From NCBI RefSeq assembly GCF_009600315.1, contig NZ_WIWC01000024.1, positions 1-64,000 on the forward strand: DNA of 64,000 bases, read 5' to 3'. Source of the stretch: Pseudomonas helleri (GTDB lineage Bacteria; Pseudomonadota; Gammaproteobacteria; Pseudomonadales; Pseudomonadaceae). This document shows, in pieces, positions 46,755 through 55,707 of the stretch. The stretch's first letter is position 1, and each line of letters starts with the position of its first letter. A model generated the notes under the pieces. The model saw only the letters and a program-made list of their open reading frames with translations. It was not told the DNA's origin and ran no database searches. The position numbers were made by a program, and so were the translations under genes.

Positions 46755-47109
46755 GCAGATCTCTCGTAGCGGATAGTTTTATGACAGGCATTAAAAAGCC
46801 GGCTTGTGGGCGGCGTTATTGTTGATTTATACCCATGTTTTATTGGTGTTTGTAGCCGATTCTATTTTTGTCCCCCCATTTATCCCCCCACTTCGGGATT
46901 TCGTCCTGACTGAGGGGCTGGGTTTTAGCAAAATTGTAACCTAAGCGACATCTGTGATGCCTTGGACCTTAGCTGTCCGCTGCGCAGGCTTACCACCGAA
47001 AGCTTGGCGACACAGCATTAGACAGGAAATCCTGATAAGGCGCTTTAACCTTATTAAAACCGATAAAAACGGCTAATATCAGCACGTTTTTTTATCGGCA
47101 GATTTAGCT
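46755..47109. promoter_or_regulatory. Divergent control region between the nuclease-like gene and the BREX operon
   Basis: About 355 bp. Two C-runs (CCCCCCATTTATCCCCCCAC near 46874) lie in the left part and I cannot explain them. Close to the BREX start is an imperfect inverted repeat, CCGATAAAAACG (47060-47071) against CGTTTTTTTATCGG (47085-47098). A TAATAT that could be a -10 element (47074-47079) lies in its loop. No ORF is supported. Confidence 0.5.
47060..47098. promoter_or_regulatory. Inverted repeat overlapping the probable BREX promoter
   Basis: Arms CCGATAAA (47060-47067) and TTTATCGG (47091-47098), continued by AACG and CGTT. It ends 11 bp before the HTH gene and encloses TAATAT. 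Candidate operator for the small HTH protein. Confidence 0.5.
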
Positions 47110-47313
47110 ATGACTGATCGTTGGCACAGTGTTGATGAAATTGCCGAACACCTCGGCGTCAGCAAGGACACCGTTTATGCATGGATCGCGAAACGCAATA
47201 TGCCAGCACACAAGGTCGGCCGGTTGTGGAAGTTCCAGAAGGTTGAGGTGGATACCTGGGTCAAGGCTGGCGGAGCCAGTGACGAAACGCAGCAGGCGCG
47301 AAGTGATGGCTGA
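47110..47313 (+). CDS. Small excisionase-type helix-turn-helix protein
   Basis: A 67-residue protein with a MerR/Xis-like winged helix: WHSVDEIAEHLGVSKDTVYAWIAKRNMPAHKVGRLWKFQKVEVDTWVKAGG. It is the first gene of the BREX operon and overlaps brxA by 8 nt. No recombinase is near, so a role as a transcription regulator of the operon is more likely than excision. BREX loci often carry a WYL-type BrxR regulator; none is seen here. Confidence 0.8.
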   Translation: MTDRWHSVDEIAEHLGVSKDTVYAWIAKRNMPAHKVGRLWKFQKVEVDTWVKAGGASDETQQARSDG

Positions 47314-47917
47314 GCCCTATCGTCTTTCTTTCACCACGGGTGGCCTGTTTTTGCAGGAAGCACCGCTGGTTGTGGAGCGCTATCTAACGCTGCGTGATTG
47401 GAAGCAAACACGGGCGCAGGTGCGTGCTGAGAACCTATTGCAAGTTCGTACATCAGCTGCTGCGACACGTATCAGTAAGGAGTTGATCGCGCGTCTGGAG
47501 CTGTTGGATCCAGAGGAGCTGGAGTTCATGGTGGACGGAAGCCTGCGCGAGCAAGGCTACCTCCTGTGGGCTGCAACTTGCCGGCGCTATGCTTTCATCC
47601 GAGACTTTGCGCGCGAAGTTCTGCGCGAGCATTACCTGCTCATGCGCCGCCAACTCACGACAAGCGATTACGATGCCTTCTTCAATGCCAAAGCTTTGTG
47701 GCATGTCGAGCTGGATGAACTGGCTGCGTCCACGCAAAGCAAGTTGCGGCAAAATCTGTTCCGCATGTTGCGAGATGCCGACTTGATCAACGCGCAGCGC
47801 CAGATTCAGCCTGTGTTGATAACTCCAGCGCTGGCCCATTTACTGGTCCACCACGGTAACGAGCAATTGCTGATATTCCCGGCAACTGACCATGATATTA
47901 AAAGGTGGTTGCAATGA
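47306..47917 (+). CDS. brxA: BREX protein BrxA (DUF1819)
   Basis: First conserved BREX gene, a small DNA-binding helical protein of 203 residues. YRLSFTTGGLFLQEAPLVVERYL, then LLDPEELEFMVDGSLREQGYLLWAATCRRYAFIRDFAREVLREHYL are typical of DUF1819. ATG at 47306 lies inside the HTH gene end, and its stop overlaps brxB by 4 nt. Needed for phage exclusion in type I BREX, exact task unknown. Confidence 0.9.
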   Translation: MAEPYRLSFTTGGLFLQEAPLVVERYLTLRDWKQTRAQVRAENLLQVRTSAAATRISKELIARLELLDPEELEFMVDGSLREQGYLLWAATCRRYAFIRDFAREVLREHYLLMRRQLTTSDYDAFFNAKALWHVELDELAASTQSKLRQNLFRMLRDADLINAQRQIQPVLITPALAHLLVHHGNEQLLIFPATDHDIKRWLQ

Positions 47918-48570
47918 GCCAAAAAATCAGTCAGCAGCCGCTGGCAGCTCGCTTTGAGCACCTAGTGAACGTCATGAGCGGTCAGCGCTTCCTAGAAATG
48001 AAGGGGCTGAATAATGATCTGCCGTTCTACATCTGCGAATTCAAGGCAGCTGAAGCCTTTGAGATACAACGCATGCAGCGGCAACTGGTCAACACGCTGG
48101 CTGGTTTGCGTATCGATTGCCTGCAGGGCCGTGGTGTAAAGGTGCTAGAGGTCAGCCTATATGACCTGACAATCGATTTGCTAAAGGCACGTGAAGGTAG
48201 TGACGAAGGCATCAACTTGTGGGAGCAGATCCGAGCGGTTGAGCCTGATGTGGAAAAAGAAGCTCTGCTGGAGCTTCTGCAGGGAGTACTCGACATCAAG
48301 GAGCACCTGATCCCGGCCATTGGCGAGCGTATTGCTCAAGCTGATTACGACGTGCTGTTTCTTTCCGGTATCGGTGAAGTGTTCCCCTATATCCGCTCGC
48401 ACAACGTACTCAACAATTTGCAAAGCACTGCCAAGGACAAGCCCACAGTTATGTTCTTCCCCGGTGAGTATCGGCATTCGCTGGAGCAGGGTGCGTCACT
48501 AGAGCTGTTCGGCCTGCTACACGACGACAAGTATTACCGCGCATTCAATATTTTCGAGTCTCAGGCGTAA
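47914..48570 (+). CDS. brxB: BREX protein BrxB (DUF1788)
   Basis: A 218-residue protein of the DUF1788 family: LAARFEHLVNVMSGQRFLEMKGLNNDLPFYICEF, GRGVKVLEVSLYDLTIDLL and the C-terminal VMFFPGEYRHSLEQGASLELFGLLHDDKYYRAFNI. AGGTGG lies before ATG 47914. Coupled to brxA (ATGA) and 11 bp before brxC. Core member of type I BREX; molecular role unknown. Confidence 0.9.
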   Translation: MSQKISQQPLAARFEHLVNVMSGQRFLEMKGLNNDLPFYICEFKAAEAFEIQRMQRQLVNTLAGLRIDCLQGRGVKVLEVSLYDLTIDLLKAREGSDEGINLWEQIRAVEPDVEKEALLELLQGVLDIKEHLIPAIGERIAQADYDVLFLSGIGEVFPYIRSHNVLNNLQSTAKDKPTVMFFPGEYRHSLEQGASLELFGLLHDDKYYRAFNIFESQA

Positions 48571-48581
48571 GGAAGCAGTCA

Positions 48582-51500
48582 ATGGAACTCAACGGCATTT
48601 TCGAAAACTCCGTCGGCCGCCCGATTGAAGGCGTCATCAAAGCCGACGACGAGACCAGTCTGTACAACGAGCTGAGCGAGTACGTCCTCACTGACGAGAT
48701 CGCTAAGCGTCTGGAGCACTTCCTCGATGCCTATTCCGACTACCACCACGCCAATGGCGTCTGGGTCTCCGGATTCTTCGGCTCGGGTAAGTCGCACCTG
48801 CTGAAAATGCTCGCCCTGCTGCTGGAAAATCGCCAGGTCGACGGCAGTACGGCGCTGGATATTTTCCTTCCCAAAATCAAGGAAGATGATGAGCTGCTGC
48901 GTGCCCAGCTCAAGAAAGCCGTAGCCATTCCCTCGAAAAGCATCCTGTTTAACATCGACCAGAAGGCCGACATCATCAGCAAGACCCAGATCGACGCCTT
49001 ACTCTCGGTGTTCGTCAAAGTCTTTAACGAGATGTGCGGTTACTACGGAAAACAGGGCTATATCGCCCAGTTTGAGCGCGATCTGGACAGCCGCGAACTG
49101 TTCCAGCCGTTCAAGGAAGCCTACCAGAGCATCGCCAACAAGCCCTGGGAGCGCGGTCGCGAACAGGCATTGCTGGAGTCCGGCAACATTGCCAAGACCT
49201 ACGCCCAGATCACGGGTGAAGACCTGGCACTGGCCAAGGGTATCCTCGACAAATACCGCGCCCAGCACAGCGTCTCCATTGAAGACTTCGGCAACCAGGT
49301 CAAGGAATGGCTGGATAAAAAACCGGCCAACTTCCGCCTTAACTTCTTTGTCGATGAGGTGGGTCAGTACATTGCCGACAACACCAAACTCATGACCAAC
49401 CTACAGACCGTGGCTGAAAGCCTGGCCACCAAGTGCCAGGGCAGGGCCTGGATCATCGTCACCGCACAGGAGGATATGGACTCCGTGATGGGTGACATGA
49501 GCAAGCAGCAAAGCAACGACTTCACCAAGATCCAGGCGCGCTTTGCCAACCGCCTCAAGCTCACCAGTGCCGACGTGGCCGAGGTGATCCAGAAGCGCCT
49601 GCTGACCAAAAACGATACCGGTGTCGACCTGCTGAAAACCGTCTACGGCCAGCAGTTCAACAATTTCAAAACCCTGTTCGACTTTACGGAGGGTGGTCAG
49701 CACTACCAGAACTTCCGTGATCTGGAGCACTTCACCTATTGCTACCCCTTCGTGCCGTATCAGTTCCCGCTGTTCCAGTCGGCCATTCGGGGCATATCCA
49801 TGCACAACGGGTTTGAGGGCAAGGCCAACTCGGTGGGCGAGCGCTCCATGCTCGGTGTATTTCGCGAGGTGGCCATGGCCATCGACAACGAGCCAGTCGG
49901 ACAGCTGGCGACTTTCGACCGCATGTTTGAAGGAATTCGAGGCGCACTGAAAAGCGGTATCCAAAGCGCCATCAACAATGCCGAGCGGCACCTTGGCGAT
50001 GCATACGCGGTGCGCGTACTCAAGGCCCTGTTCCTGGTCAAGTACGTCAAGGAGTTCAAGGCCACTCTGCGCAACCTCAATGTGCTGATGCTGGAGCGTT
50101 TTGGTGAAGACATGCCCGCGCAGCGCAAAAAGCTGGAAGCGGCGCTCAATCTGCTTGAGCAGCAAACCTATATCCAGCGCAATGGCGAACTCTACGAGTA
50201 CCTGACCGACGAAGAAAAGGACATCGAGGAAGAGATCAAGAATACCGAGATTGAATCTGCCTATGTCATCAAGGAGCTGGAGACCCTGCTGTTCGACGGC
50301 GTGATCAAGCAGCGCAAGATTCGCTATGAAAACGGCCAGGACTACGCCTACACCCGCAAGATGGATGACCGCTCGCTCAGCCGTGAGTCTGAATTGGCCA
50401 TCCACATCGTTACACCATTGAGCGACAACTTCGACAACCTCACCGTGCAGCGAATGCAGAGCATGGGGCGTGATGAATTGCGTGTAGTGCTGCCTGCCGA
50501 TGCCCGCTTTATGCAGGATCTCACCCTGCACAAACGCACCGAGATATACATCCGCCAGAACAGTAGTACCCAGCAGGAAGCGGTTAAACGTATCATCGAT
50601 GCCAAGGGCTTCCAGAACACCGAGCGTCTGGCCGATTTGCAGGATCGTTCCAAGGAGCTGCTTGGTAAAGCACACTTGATAATTAACGCCGCCGACGTGG
50701 AGGCTACCAGCTCAGACGGCCAGGCTCGCATTCTCAAGGGTTTCTATCTGCTGATCGAAACGACCTACCCGAACCTGCGCATGCTGCGCGATGTCCCGTA
50801 CAGTGAAAACGACATCGGGAAACACCTGCGCCAGGCCCAGGATGGCTTGCTGGGTAACGATGTCACCAGCCTGACCGAACCGGAACAGGAGCTATTGGCT
50901 TATATCCAGAGCAACGCCCGCAGCGGTGTGCGCACCACGGTCAAAACGTTGCTGGAGCGCTTTGAACGTAAAAACTACGGTTGGTATTACGCCGCTATTC
51001 TTTGCAACCTCGCCTTGCTTTGCGCCCGAAGCAAGGTAGAAGTGCGGCAAGACAGTAACCCGCTAGAAGGCGACAACCTGGAGCGCAGCCTGCGCAACAC
51101 CAATGCCCACAGCAGTCTGGTATTGGAGCCGCAAATCGAGTTCAGCGCTTCCCAGGTTCGCCATCTCAAAGAGTTCTTTGCCGACTTTTTTGACCGGCCA
51201 GCAAGCAGCAACGAAGCCCGTTCCCTGGCACTTGAAACTATCGACGCAATTAAAGAGCTAGAGATCGATCTGGCTGACCTGCACGGACAAAAAGCCCTTT
51301 ATGGGTTTCTTAGTGTGCTGGATGGCGTGATGGCTACCCTCAAAGAAGTCGCCAGCAAAAACGTTAGCTGGTTTCTCACCGATTTGTCCCGAGCCTCCGA
51401 TGCCATGCTTGACAGCAAGGAGCAGATCATTGAACCACTGCGCCGCTTTATGGGTAGCCCGCAAAAAGCTATTTACGACCAGATTCGCCAGCTGGTGCAG

Positions 51501-52133
51501 GAACAGGAAGACAATTTCGCCTATGTAGACATAGGTGAGGTCGAAGCCATCAAGACGTTACTCACCGAAAGTAAGCCCTGGCAGGGCAACCGCCTACAAC
51601 AGGCCAAGCCGCAGCTGGAGGGCCTGCAACAAGCGATCGCTAATCAGCTATCTAGCGAAAAAGCCACTGCAGTCAGTCGGCTCGCCGAACTGGAGCTGCG
51701 GCTGCAAGGTAGTGACGAGTACAGCAGCCTTAAGCCCGAGCAGCAGGTTCAGCTTGCAGCACCTTTTGTTGAAGCTCAGCAATCAATACATGGGCAGAAA
51801 CGCATTGCCATGATCCGTGATCAATTACGTGCTTTTGAGGAAAATCAATACGCACAGTTGCTACTCAGATTGGAGCGAATGGCGCGTCCGCAACCAATGC
51901 CGGCTCCCGTGCCGCCAGTGCAGGCACCGGGTAAATCGAGTATCGGCAGCCCACCAGCTCCAGTCGAGCATCCACCCAAAATTGCTGAACCGCGTCTGGT
52001 GCCAGCACGTACTATCAAAGTGGGCTACAGCAAACCTTGGCTGGCCAGTGAGGCCGAGCTGGATGACTATCTGCAGCAGCAGCGCGAAGCCTGGCTGAAA
52101 GAAATTCAGGCCGGCAACCGCGTGCAGATCTAA
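48582..52133 (+). CDS. brxC: BREX ATPase BrxC
   Basis: Large P-loop ATPase of 1183 residues (DUF499/PglY-like). Walker A is GFFGSGKSH at residues 64-72. The N-terminal FENSVGRPIEGVIKADDETSLYNELSEYVLTDEIAKRLEHFLDAY and the acidic EEKDIEEEIKNTEIESAYV segment are typical. The last about 100 residues contain a proline-rich linker (PQPMPAPVPPVQAPGKSS) before a short end domain. Full length. A strong hairpin lies 16 bp after the stop. Confidence 0.92.
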   Translation: MELNGIFENSVGRPIEGVIKADDETSLYNELSEYVLTDEIAKRLEHFLDAYSDYHHANGVWVSGFFGSGKSHLLKMLALLLENRQVDGSTALDIFLPKIKEDDELLRAQLKKAVAIPSKSILFNIDQKADIISKTQIDALLSVFVKVFNEMCGYYGKQGYIAQFERDLDSRELFQPFKEAYQSIANKPWERGREQALLESGNIAKTYAQITGEDLALAKGILDKYRAQHSVSIEDFGNQVKEWLDKKPANFRLNFFVDEVGQYIADNTKLMTNLQTVAESLATKCQGRAWIIVTAQEDMDSVMGDMSKQQSNDFTKIQARFANRLKLTSADVAEVIQKRLLTKNDTGVDLLKTVYGQQFNNFKTLFDFTEGGQHYQNFRDLEHFTYCYPFVPYQFPLFQSAIRGISMHNGFEGKANSVGERSMLGVFREVAMAIDNEPVGQLATFDRMFEGIRGALKSGIQSAINNAERHLGDAYAVRVLKALFLVKYVKEFKATLRNLNVLMLERFGEDMPAQRKKLEAALNLLEQQTYIQRNGELYEYLTDEEKDIEEEIKNTEIESAYVIKELETLLFDGVIKQRKIRYENGQDYAYTRKMDDRSLSRESELAIHIVTPLSDNFDNLTVQRMQSMGRDELRVVLPADARFMQDLTLHKRTEIYIRQNSSTQQEAVKRIIDAKGFQNTERLADLQDRSKELLGKAHLIINAADVEATSSDGQARILKGFYLLIETTYPNLRMLRDVPYSENDIGKHLRQAQDGLLGNDVTSLTEPEQELLAYIQSNARSGVRTTVKTLLERFERKNYGWYYAAILCNLALLCARSKVEVRQDSNPLEGDNLERSLRNTNAHSSLVLEPQIEFSASQVRHLKEFFADFFDRPASSNEARSLALETIDAIKELEIDLADLHGQKALYGFLSVLDGVMATLKEVASKNVSWFLTDLSRASDAMLDSKEQIIEPLRRFMGSPQKAIYDQIRQLVQEQEDNFAYVDIGEVEAIKTLLTESKPWQGNRLQQAKPQLEGLQQAIANQLSSEKATAVSRLAELELRLQGSDEYSSLKPEQQVQLAAPFVEAQQSIHGQKRIAMIRDQLRAFEENQYAQLLLRLERMARPQPMPAPVPPVQAPGKSSIGSPPAPVEHPPKIAEPRLVPARTIKVGYSKPWLASEAELDDYLQQQREAWLKEIQAGNRVQI

Positions 52134-52148
52134 AACGGACAAGCGCCT

Positions 52149-52180
52149 CGATCATTTGCGTGGTGTTACGCAAATGATCG
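52149..52180. promoter_or_regulatory. Perfect 13-bp inverted repeat between brxC and pglX
   Basis: CGATCATTTGCGT (52149-52161), loop GGTGTT, ACGCAAATGATCG (52168-52180). No T run follows. It is the only large structure inside the BREX operon and sits 24 bp before the pglX start. Confidence 0.75.
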
Positions 52181-52203
52181 AACGGGCCCATAGAAAGAGA
52201 AAA

Positions 52204-54015
52204 ATGATGGATACCAGCAAGCTCAAGAAATTTGCCCAATACGCCCGTCGAACTTTGCTGGAGCAGGTGAAAGGCAAATTAAATGTGGTACTAGCGCTGC
52301 ACAGTGCCGCACGACGTGAGCGCCCCCAGGTTGTGGCTGAACTGGAAAAGCTGATCAACAGCTCCGGTCGAGAGCATGTGGAAGAGCGTGTTGCCTACAT
52401 CTGGTTCAACCGTTTCTGCGCATTGCGCCTTATGGACGTGAACCGTTATACCCGGATCGGCGTGGTGTCACCGGCTGAGGGCCAGTTCCAGCCCGAGATC
52501 CTGGCCGAATCCAAGATGGGACACATCGACGAAGAGATGGTGTCGGCTCAGGTTCGTCAGAAGGTCCTAGATCTACTAGCAGGTCGCGCACCAAGCAATG
52601 ACTCGCAAGGCGAAGCCTACCGCCTGCTGCTGGTTGCAGTGTGTAATGGCTGGCACGAGTCCATGCCCTTTCTGTTTGAGCGCATCGACGATTACACCGA
52701 GCTACTGATGCCGGATGATTTGCTCTCGGGGAATTCCATCCTTGCCTACACGCGTGAGGCCATGACACCAGACGCCTGCAAGGATGTCGAGGTGATCGGC
52801 TGGCTTTACCAGTTCTACATCTCCGAGAAGAAAGACGCGGTGTTTGAGGGGTTGAAGAATAATCAGAAGATCACCCCAGAAAACATCCCGGCTGCGACTC
52901 AGCTGTTTACCCCGCACTGGATCGTGCGCTACCTAGTAGATAACTCTCTTGGCCGCCTCTGGCTACTCAACCGTCCCGGCTCTCAGCTGGCAGAGCAGAT
53001 GGAGTACTACATACCGCCTGAGAAGCCAGAAACTGACTTCCTCAAGATTAACGGCCCCGAGGAGATCAAGGTGTGTGACCCGGCGTGCGGCTCCGGCCAC
53101 ATGCTTACCTACGCCTTCGATCTGCTCTATGCCATGTACGAAGAAGAGGGTTATGACCCGGCTGAGATTCCGGAAAAGATCCTCACCCACAATCTTTTTG
53201 GCATCGAATTGGATGAGCGCGCAGGAGAGCTTGCTGCTTTTGCGCTCACCATGAAGGCCCGCTCTCGCCAGCGTCGTTTCTTTAATAAGCGCGTCAAACC
53301 CAACATCTGCGTGCTGGACAAGGTGAGTCTTAGTCCTGAAGAGCTGGACGAATACATGACCGCAGTGGGCCGTGACCTGTTTACCCACGGGCTTCATGAA
53401 ACGCTGCAGCAGTTCAGCGAGGCCGATAACTTTGGCTCGCTGATCGTGCCCAAGGTAGCCAACGTGGTCGATGTGCTGGCTACGCTGGAGAGCAAGGACA
53501 TGAGCAGTAACCTGTTCCTTGCCGAGACGCATAAAAAAGTACTGAGTGTCCTGCGCATGGCTGAAGTCTTGAGTCCTCGCTACGCTGTGGTTGTGGCCAA
53601 CCCGCCTTACATGGGTGGTAAGGGCATGAATCTGCGCTTGAGCACTTGGGCCAAAGAGAATTTCCCCAGTAGCAAATCCGACCTGTTTGCGATGTTCATC
53701 GAGCGCAATCTAAATCTGGCGGTGAAGGGCGGGGCTGTTGCCATGATCACAATGCAAAGCTGGATGTTCCTTTCCTCATTCGAAGCTTTGCGTAGCCGCA
53801 TCCTCAATCAGCGCACCATTCTGTCTATGGCGCATCTGGGGGCGCGAGCTTTCGATAGCATCGGCGGTGAGGTAGTTTCGACCACCGCATTTGTGCTGGA
53901 AAACGCTCACAGGCCGGATTACCGCGGGGCCTACATGCGGCTGGTCGGCGGTAGCTCAGAGGCTGAAAAGATGGAGATGCTGGCCGAGGCTATCGCACAG
54001 GGCAAGGCAGTATGA
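52204..54015 (+). CDS. pglX: BREX adenine methyltransferase PglX, N-terminal (catalytic) half
   Basis: Carries the methylating half of PglX (BrxX), which marks host DNA at an adenine in a non-palindromic site. 603 residues. SAM motif VCDPACGSGHML begins near residue 291 (D292), and the amino-methylase motif NPPYMGG starts at N466. The ORF stops after GAYMRLVGGSSEAEKMEMLAEAIAQGKAV, where intact PglX proteins go on through a linker to SADFKKIPGSPIAYW. That second half is encoded 5.1 kb away (59161-60912). The stop overlaps the next gene by ATGA. Start at 52204 (MMDTSKLKKFAQYAR) is preferred; ATG at 52156 lies in the hairpin. Confidence 0.9.
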   Translation: MMDTSKLKKFAQYARRTLLEQVKGKLNVVLALHSAARRERPQVVAELEKLINSSGREHVEERVAYIWFNRFCALRLMDVNRYTRIGVVSPAEGQFQPEILAESKMGHIDEEMVSAQVRQKVLDLLAGRAPSNDSQGEAYRLLLVAVCNGWHESMPFLFERIDDYTELLMPDDLLSGNSILAYTREAMTPDACKDVEVIGWLYQFYISEKKDAVFEGLKNNQKITPENIPAATQLFTPHWIVRYLVDNSLGRLWLLNRPGSQLAEQMEYYIPPEKPETDFLKINGPEEIKVCDPACGSGHMLTYAFDLLYAMYEEEGYDPAEIPEKILTHNLFGIELDERAGELAAFALTMKARSRQRRFFNKRVKPNICVLDKVSLSPEELDEYMTAVGRDLFTHGLHETLQQFSEADNFGSLIVPKVANVVDVLATLESKDMSSNLFLAETHKKVLSVLRMAEVLSPRYAVVVANPPYMGGKGMNLRLSTWAKENFPSSKSDLFAMFIERNLNLAVKGGAVAMITMQSWMFLSSFEALRSRILNQRTILSMAHLGARAFDSIGGEVVSTTAFVLENAHRPDYRGAYMRLVGGSSEAEKMEMLAEAIAQGKAV

Positions 54016-55163
54016 TCAGTAGCCTCCAGCTTAAGAATTTCGTTGCTTTCACTGATCTGGCTATTGAGTTCTCACCGGGCATCAACATCATCATTGGTGA
54101 AAACGGTACGGGCAAAACTCAGCTGCTCAAGGCCATCCTTGCCCTATGTGGGCCAGAGGTTCGTGCAGAACAGCCGGGGGAGCAGCTAGCCAGCAAACTC
54201 TGCCGTCTTTACCAGCCGCTTAGTGGGAGGGTTGGGGAGTTGCGCCGCAATGGCTCTCGTGGAGAAGCAGTGTTGCGTGCAGAGTTTGCACAGGGGCAGC
54301 AGCTCACAGTGCGTTTCAACGGTAGTGCCTCTGCCGTAAAAATTCCCAAGGTGCTAGGCCCTGCTATCGCACCGGCTACATTCCTTCCCACCAAGGAGGT
54401 GCTTTCCCTCGTGCGCGGTCTCACCGCCGAACAACCTGACTTCGCCACCATCGAACGGATCTTCGATGATGGCTATTTAGACCTGGCAAATCAGCTAACG
54501 AGAGAAGGCACAGAAGACCTCGGCAGCAAGGTACGGCTCAACCCGCGCTTTGCCAGCATTGTCCCGCGATTAGCCAATTTGATCGGGGGACAATACCTCT
54601 TAGTCAAGGGGCGCTTTGTCTTTCAGCCAGGACAATATCAAGAAAACAAGGCACCTACGCGCACCAGTGAAGCCAACAATGCTCTGATGTATCAAGACAG
54701 TACCGAATGGAGGTTCATTCCTGCTAGCAAGAAGTGCCTGTCCAGCACTATGACTGCCGAAGGTTTCCGTAAGATCGGCGTGCTGCAGCGCTTGCTCAGC
54801 AACGGCTGCCTCAACCCCGGTGCGTCCGGCCCGCTGTTGTGGGACGAGCCCGAATCCAACCTCAACCCCAAGCTGATGAAGGATCTCGTACTCGCCCTGC
54901 TGGAGCTCGCTCGCAACGGCCAGCAAGTCATCCTCGCCACTCACGACTATGTGCTACTCAAGTGGTTCGATCTGCTGCTGGATAAGAAGGGCAAGGGCGA
55001 TCAGGTGCGTTTCCATGTGCTGTCGCGTGAGGCGGAAACGGGGCAGGTACTCCTAGACACCATGGACGACTACCGAGCCATTGAACCGAATGCAATCGCT
55101 GAAACATTCAACGAACTGACGAAAGAGCAAGTGGCCCGCAAGATGGGGGGCTTGGGCAAATGA
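54012..55163 (+). CDS. SMC/OLD-like AAA ATPase inserted in pglX
   Basis: A 383-residue ABC-type ATPase of the AAA_15/AAA_21 kind. It opens ISSLQLKNFVAFTDLAIEFSPGINIIIG and has Walker A GENGTGKT at residues 29-36, a signature-like LSSTMTAEGFRKI, Walker B LLWDEPESNLNP (D278, E279) and an H-loop in ATHDY. No nuclease or TOPRIM domain is attached. It overlaps pglX-N and the following nuclease gene by 4 nt each. This is the layout of two-gene defence pairs in which an ATPase senses and a partner acts. The exact family was not identified. Confidence 0.82.
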   Translation: MISSLQLKNFVAFTDLAIEFSPGINIIIGENGTGKTQLLKAILALCGPEVRAEQPGEQLASKLCRLYQPLSGRVGELRRNGSRGEAVLRAEFAQGQQLTVRFNGSASAVKIPKVLGPAIAPATFLPTKEVLSLVRGLTAEQPDFATIERIFDDGYLDLANQLTREGTEDLGSKVRLNPRFASIVPRLANLIGGQYLLVKGRFVFQPGQYQENKAPTRTSEANNALMYQDSTEWRFIPASKKCLSSTMTAEGFRKIGVLQRLLSNGCLNPGASGPLLWDEPESNLNPKLMKDLVLALLELARNGQQVILATHDYVLLKWFDLLLDKKGKGDQVRFHVLSREAETGQVLLDTMDDYRAIEPNAIAETFNELTKEQVARKMGGLGK

Positions 55164-55684
55164 AGTTGCGCGAACGCGATCTGGAGATCGACTTCACAGA
55201 TGCGATTGATGCAATCGTCTTCGATCAGATGAACAGAAAAAAACCGGGCTATCACGGCATCGGAGAAATGCATCGCGTCGATTTTGTTGTGGAGCTAGAA
55301 GAGGCGGTTCTCTTCGTTGAGGTTAAAGACCCCGGTAACCCTAAGGCGCAGGCTGAGGGGCTAGAAAAATTTTATGGGGAGCTTGCGGACGGAACGCTGG
55401 GCGACACCTTTGCCGCGAAGTTCATCGATACCTTCCTGTATCGATGGGCTGAGGAACTTTTGCACAAGCCCGTGCATTACATCAGCTTAGTCACATTCGA
55501 AGATAGCGAGCTACTGCCCAACTTCTCTGACGAGATCGCAAGAAAGTTACCCCCAATGGGGAAAGTCATGCCTCGCTGGAAACGGCAGTTGGTGGAGAAC
55601 TGCCAGGTTTTCAACATTGACCTGTGGAATGACAGCTTCCCGAAATGGCCCGCGACTCGTATCGCGCCACCGGAAAAAGCCTAG
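55160..55684 (+). CDS. Small PD-(D/E)XK nuclease-like partner of the ATPase
   Basis: A 174-residue protein with HRVDFVVELEEAVLFVEVKDPGNP: D41, E54 and K56 form a PD-(D/E)XK centre. The segment before it (ERDLEIDFTDAIDAIVFDQ) could supply the first-helix acidic residue. The remainder is mixed, ending in a basic KRQLVENCQVFNIDLW part. It overlaps the ATPase gene by 4 nt, so the two should be made in equal amounts. Probable DNA (or RNA) cutting effector of the ATPase; inferred from motif and pairing. Confidence 0.75.
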   Translation: MKLRERDLEIDFTDAIDAIVFDQMNRKKPGYHGIGEMHRVDFVVELEEAVLFVEVKDPGNPKAQAEGLEKFYGELADGTLGDTFAAKFIDTFLYRWAEELLHKPVHYISLVTFEDSELLPNFSDEIARKLPPMGKVMPRWKRQLVENCQVFNIDLWNDSFPKWPATRIAPPEKA

Positions 55685-55707
55685 CGCAAAGGGAAAGGTG
55701 AGTAGCT

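Noticed and set aside
46874..46900. C-run motif (two CCCCCC blocks) as a CRISPR or attachment site
   Set aside because: Only two short blocks, no spacer-repeat pattern and no second copy found at the other side within the window.
47110..47313. Prophage or integrative element because of the excisionase-like protein
   Set aside because: No integrase, phage gene or att-like direct repeat was seen; the gene is coupled to brxA.
49401..50675. Minus-strand reading frame of 424 codons inside brxC
   Set aside because: Antisense to a conserved part of BrxC, no recognisable domain, no ribosome site.
54012..55684. PARIS (AriA-AriB) system
   Set aside because: The second protein has a PD-(D/E)XK centre and lacks the TOPRIM-like features of AriB; the ATPase alone is not enough for the assignment.
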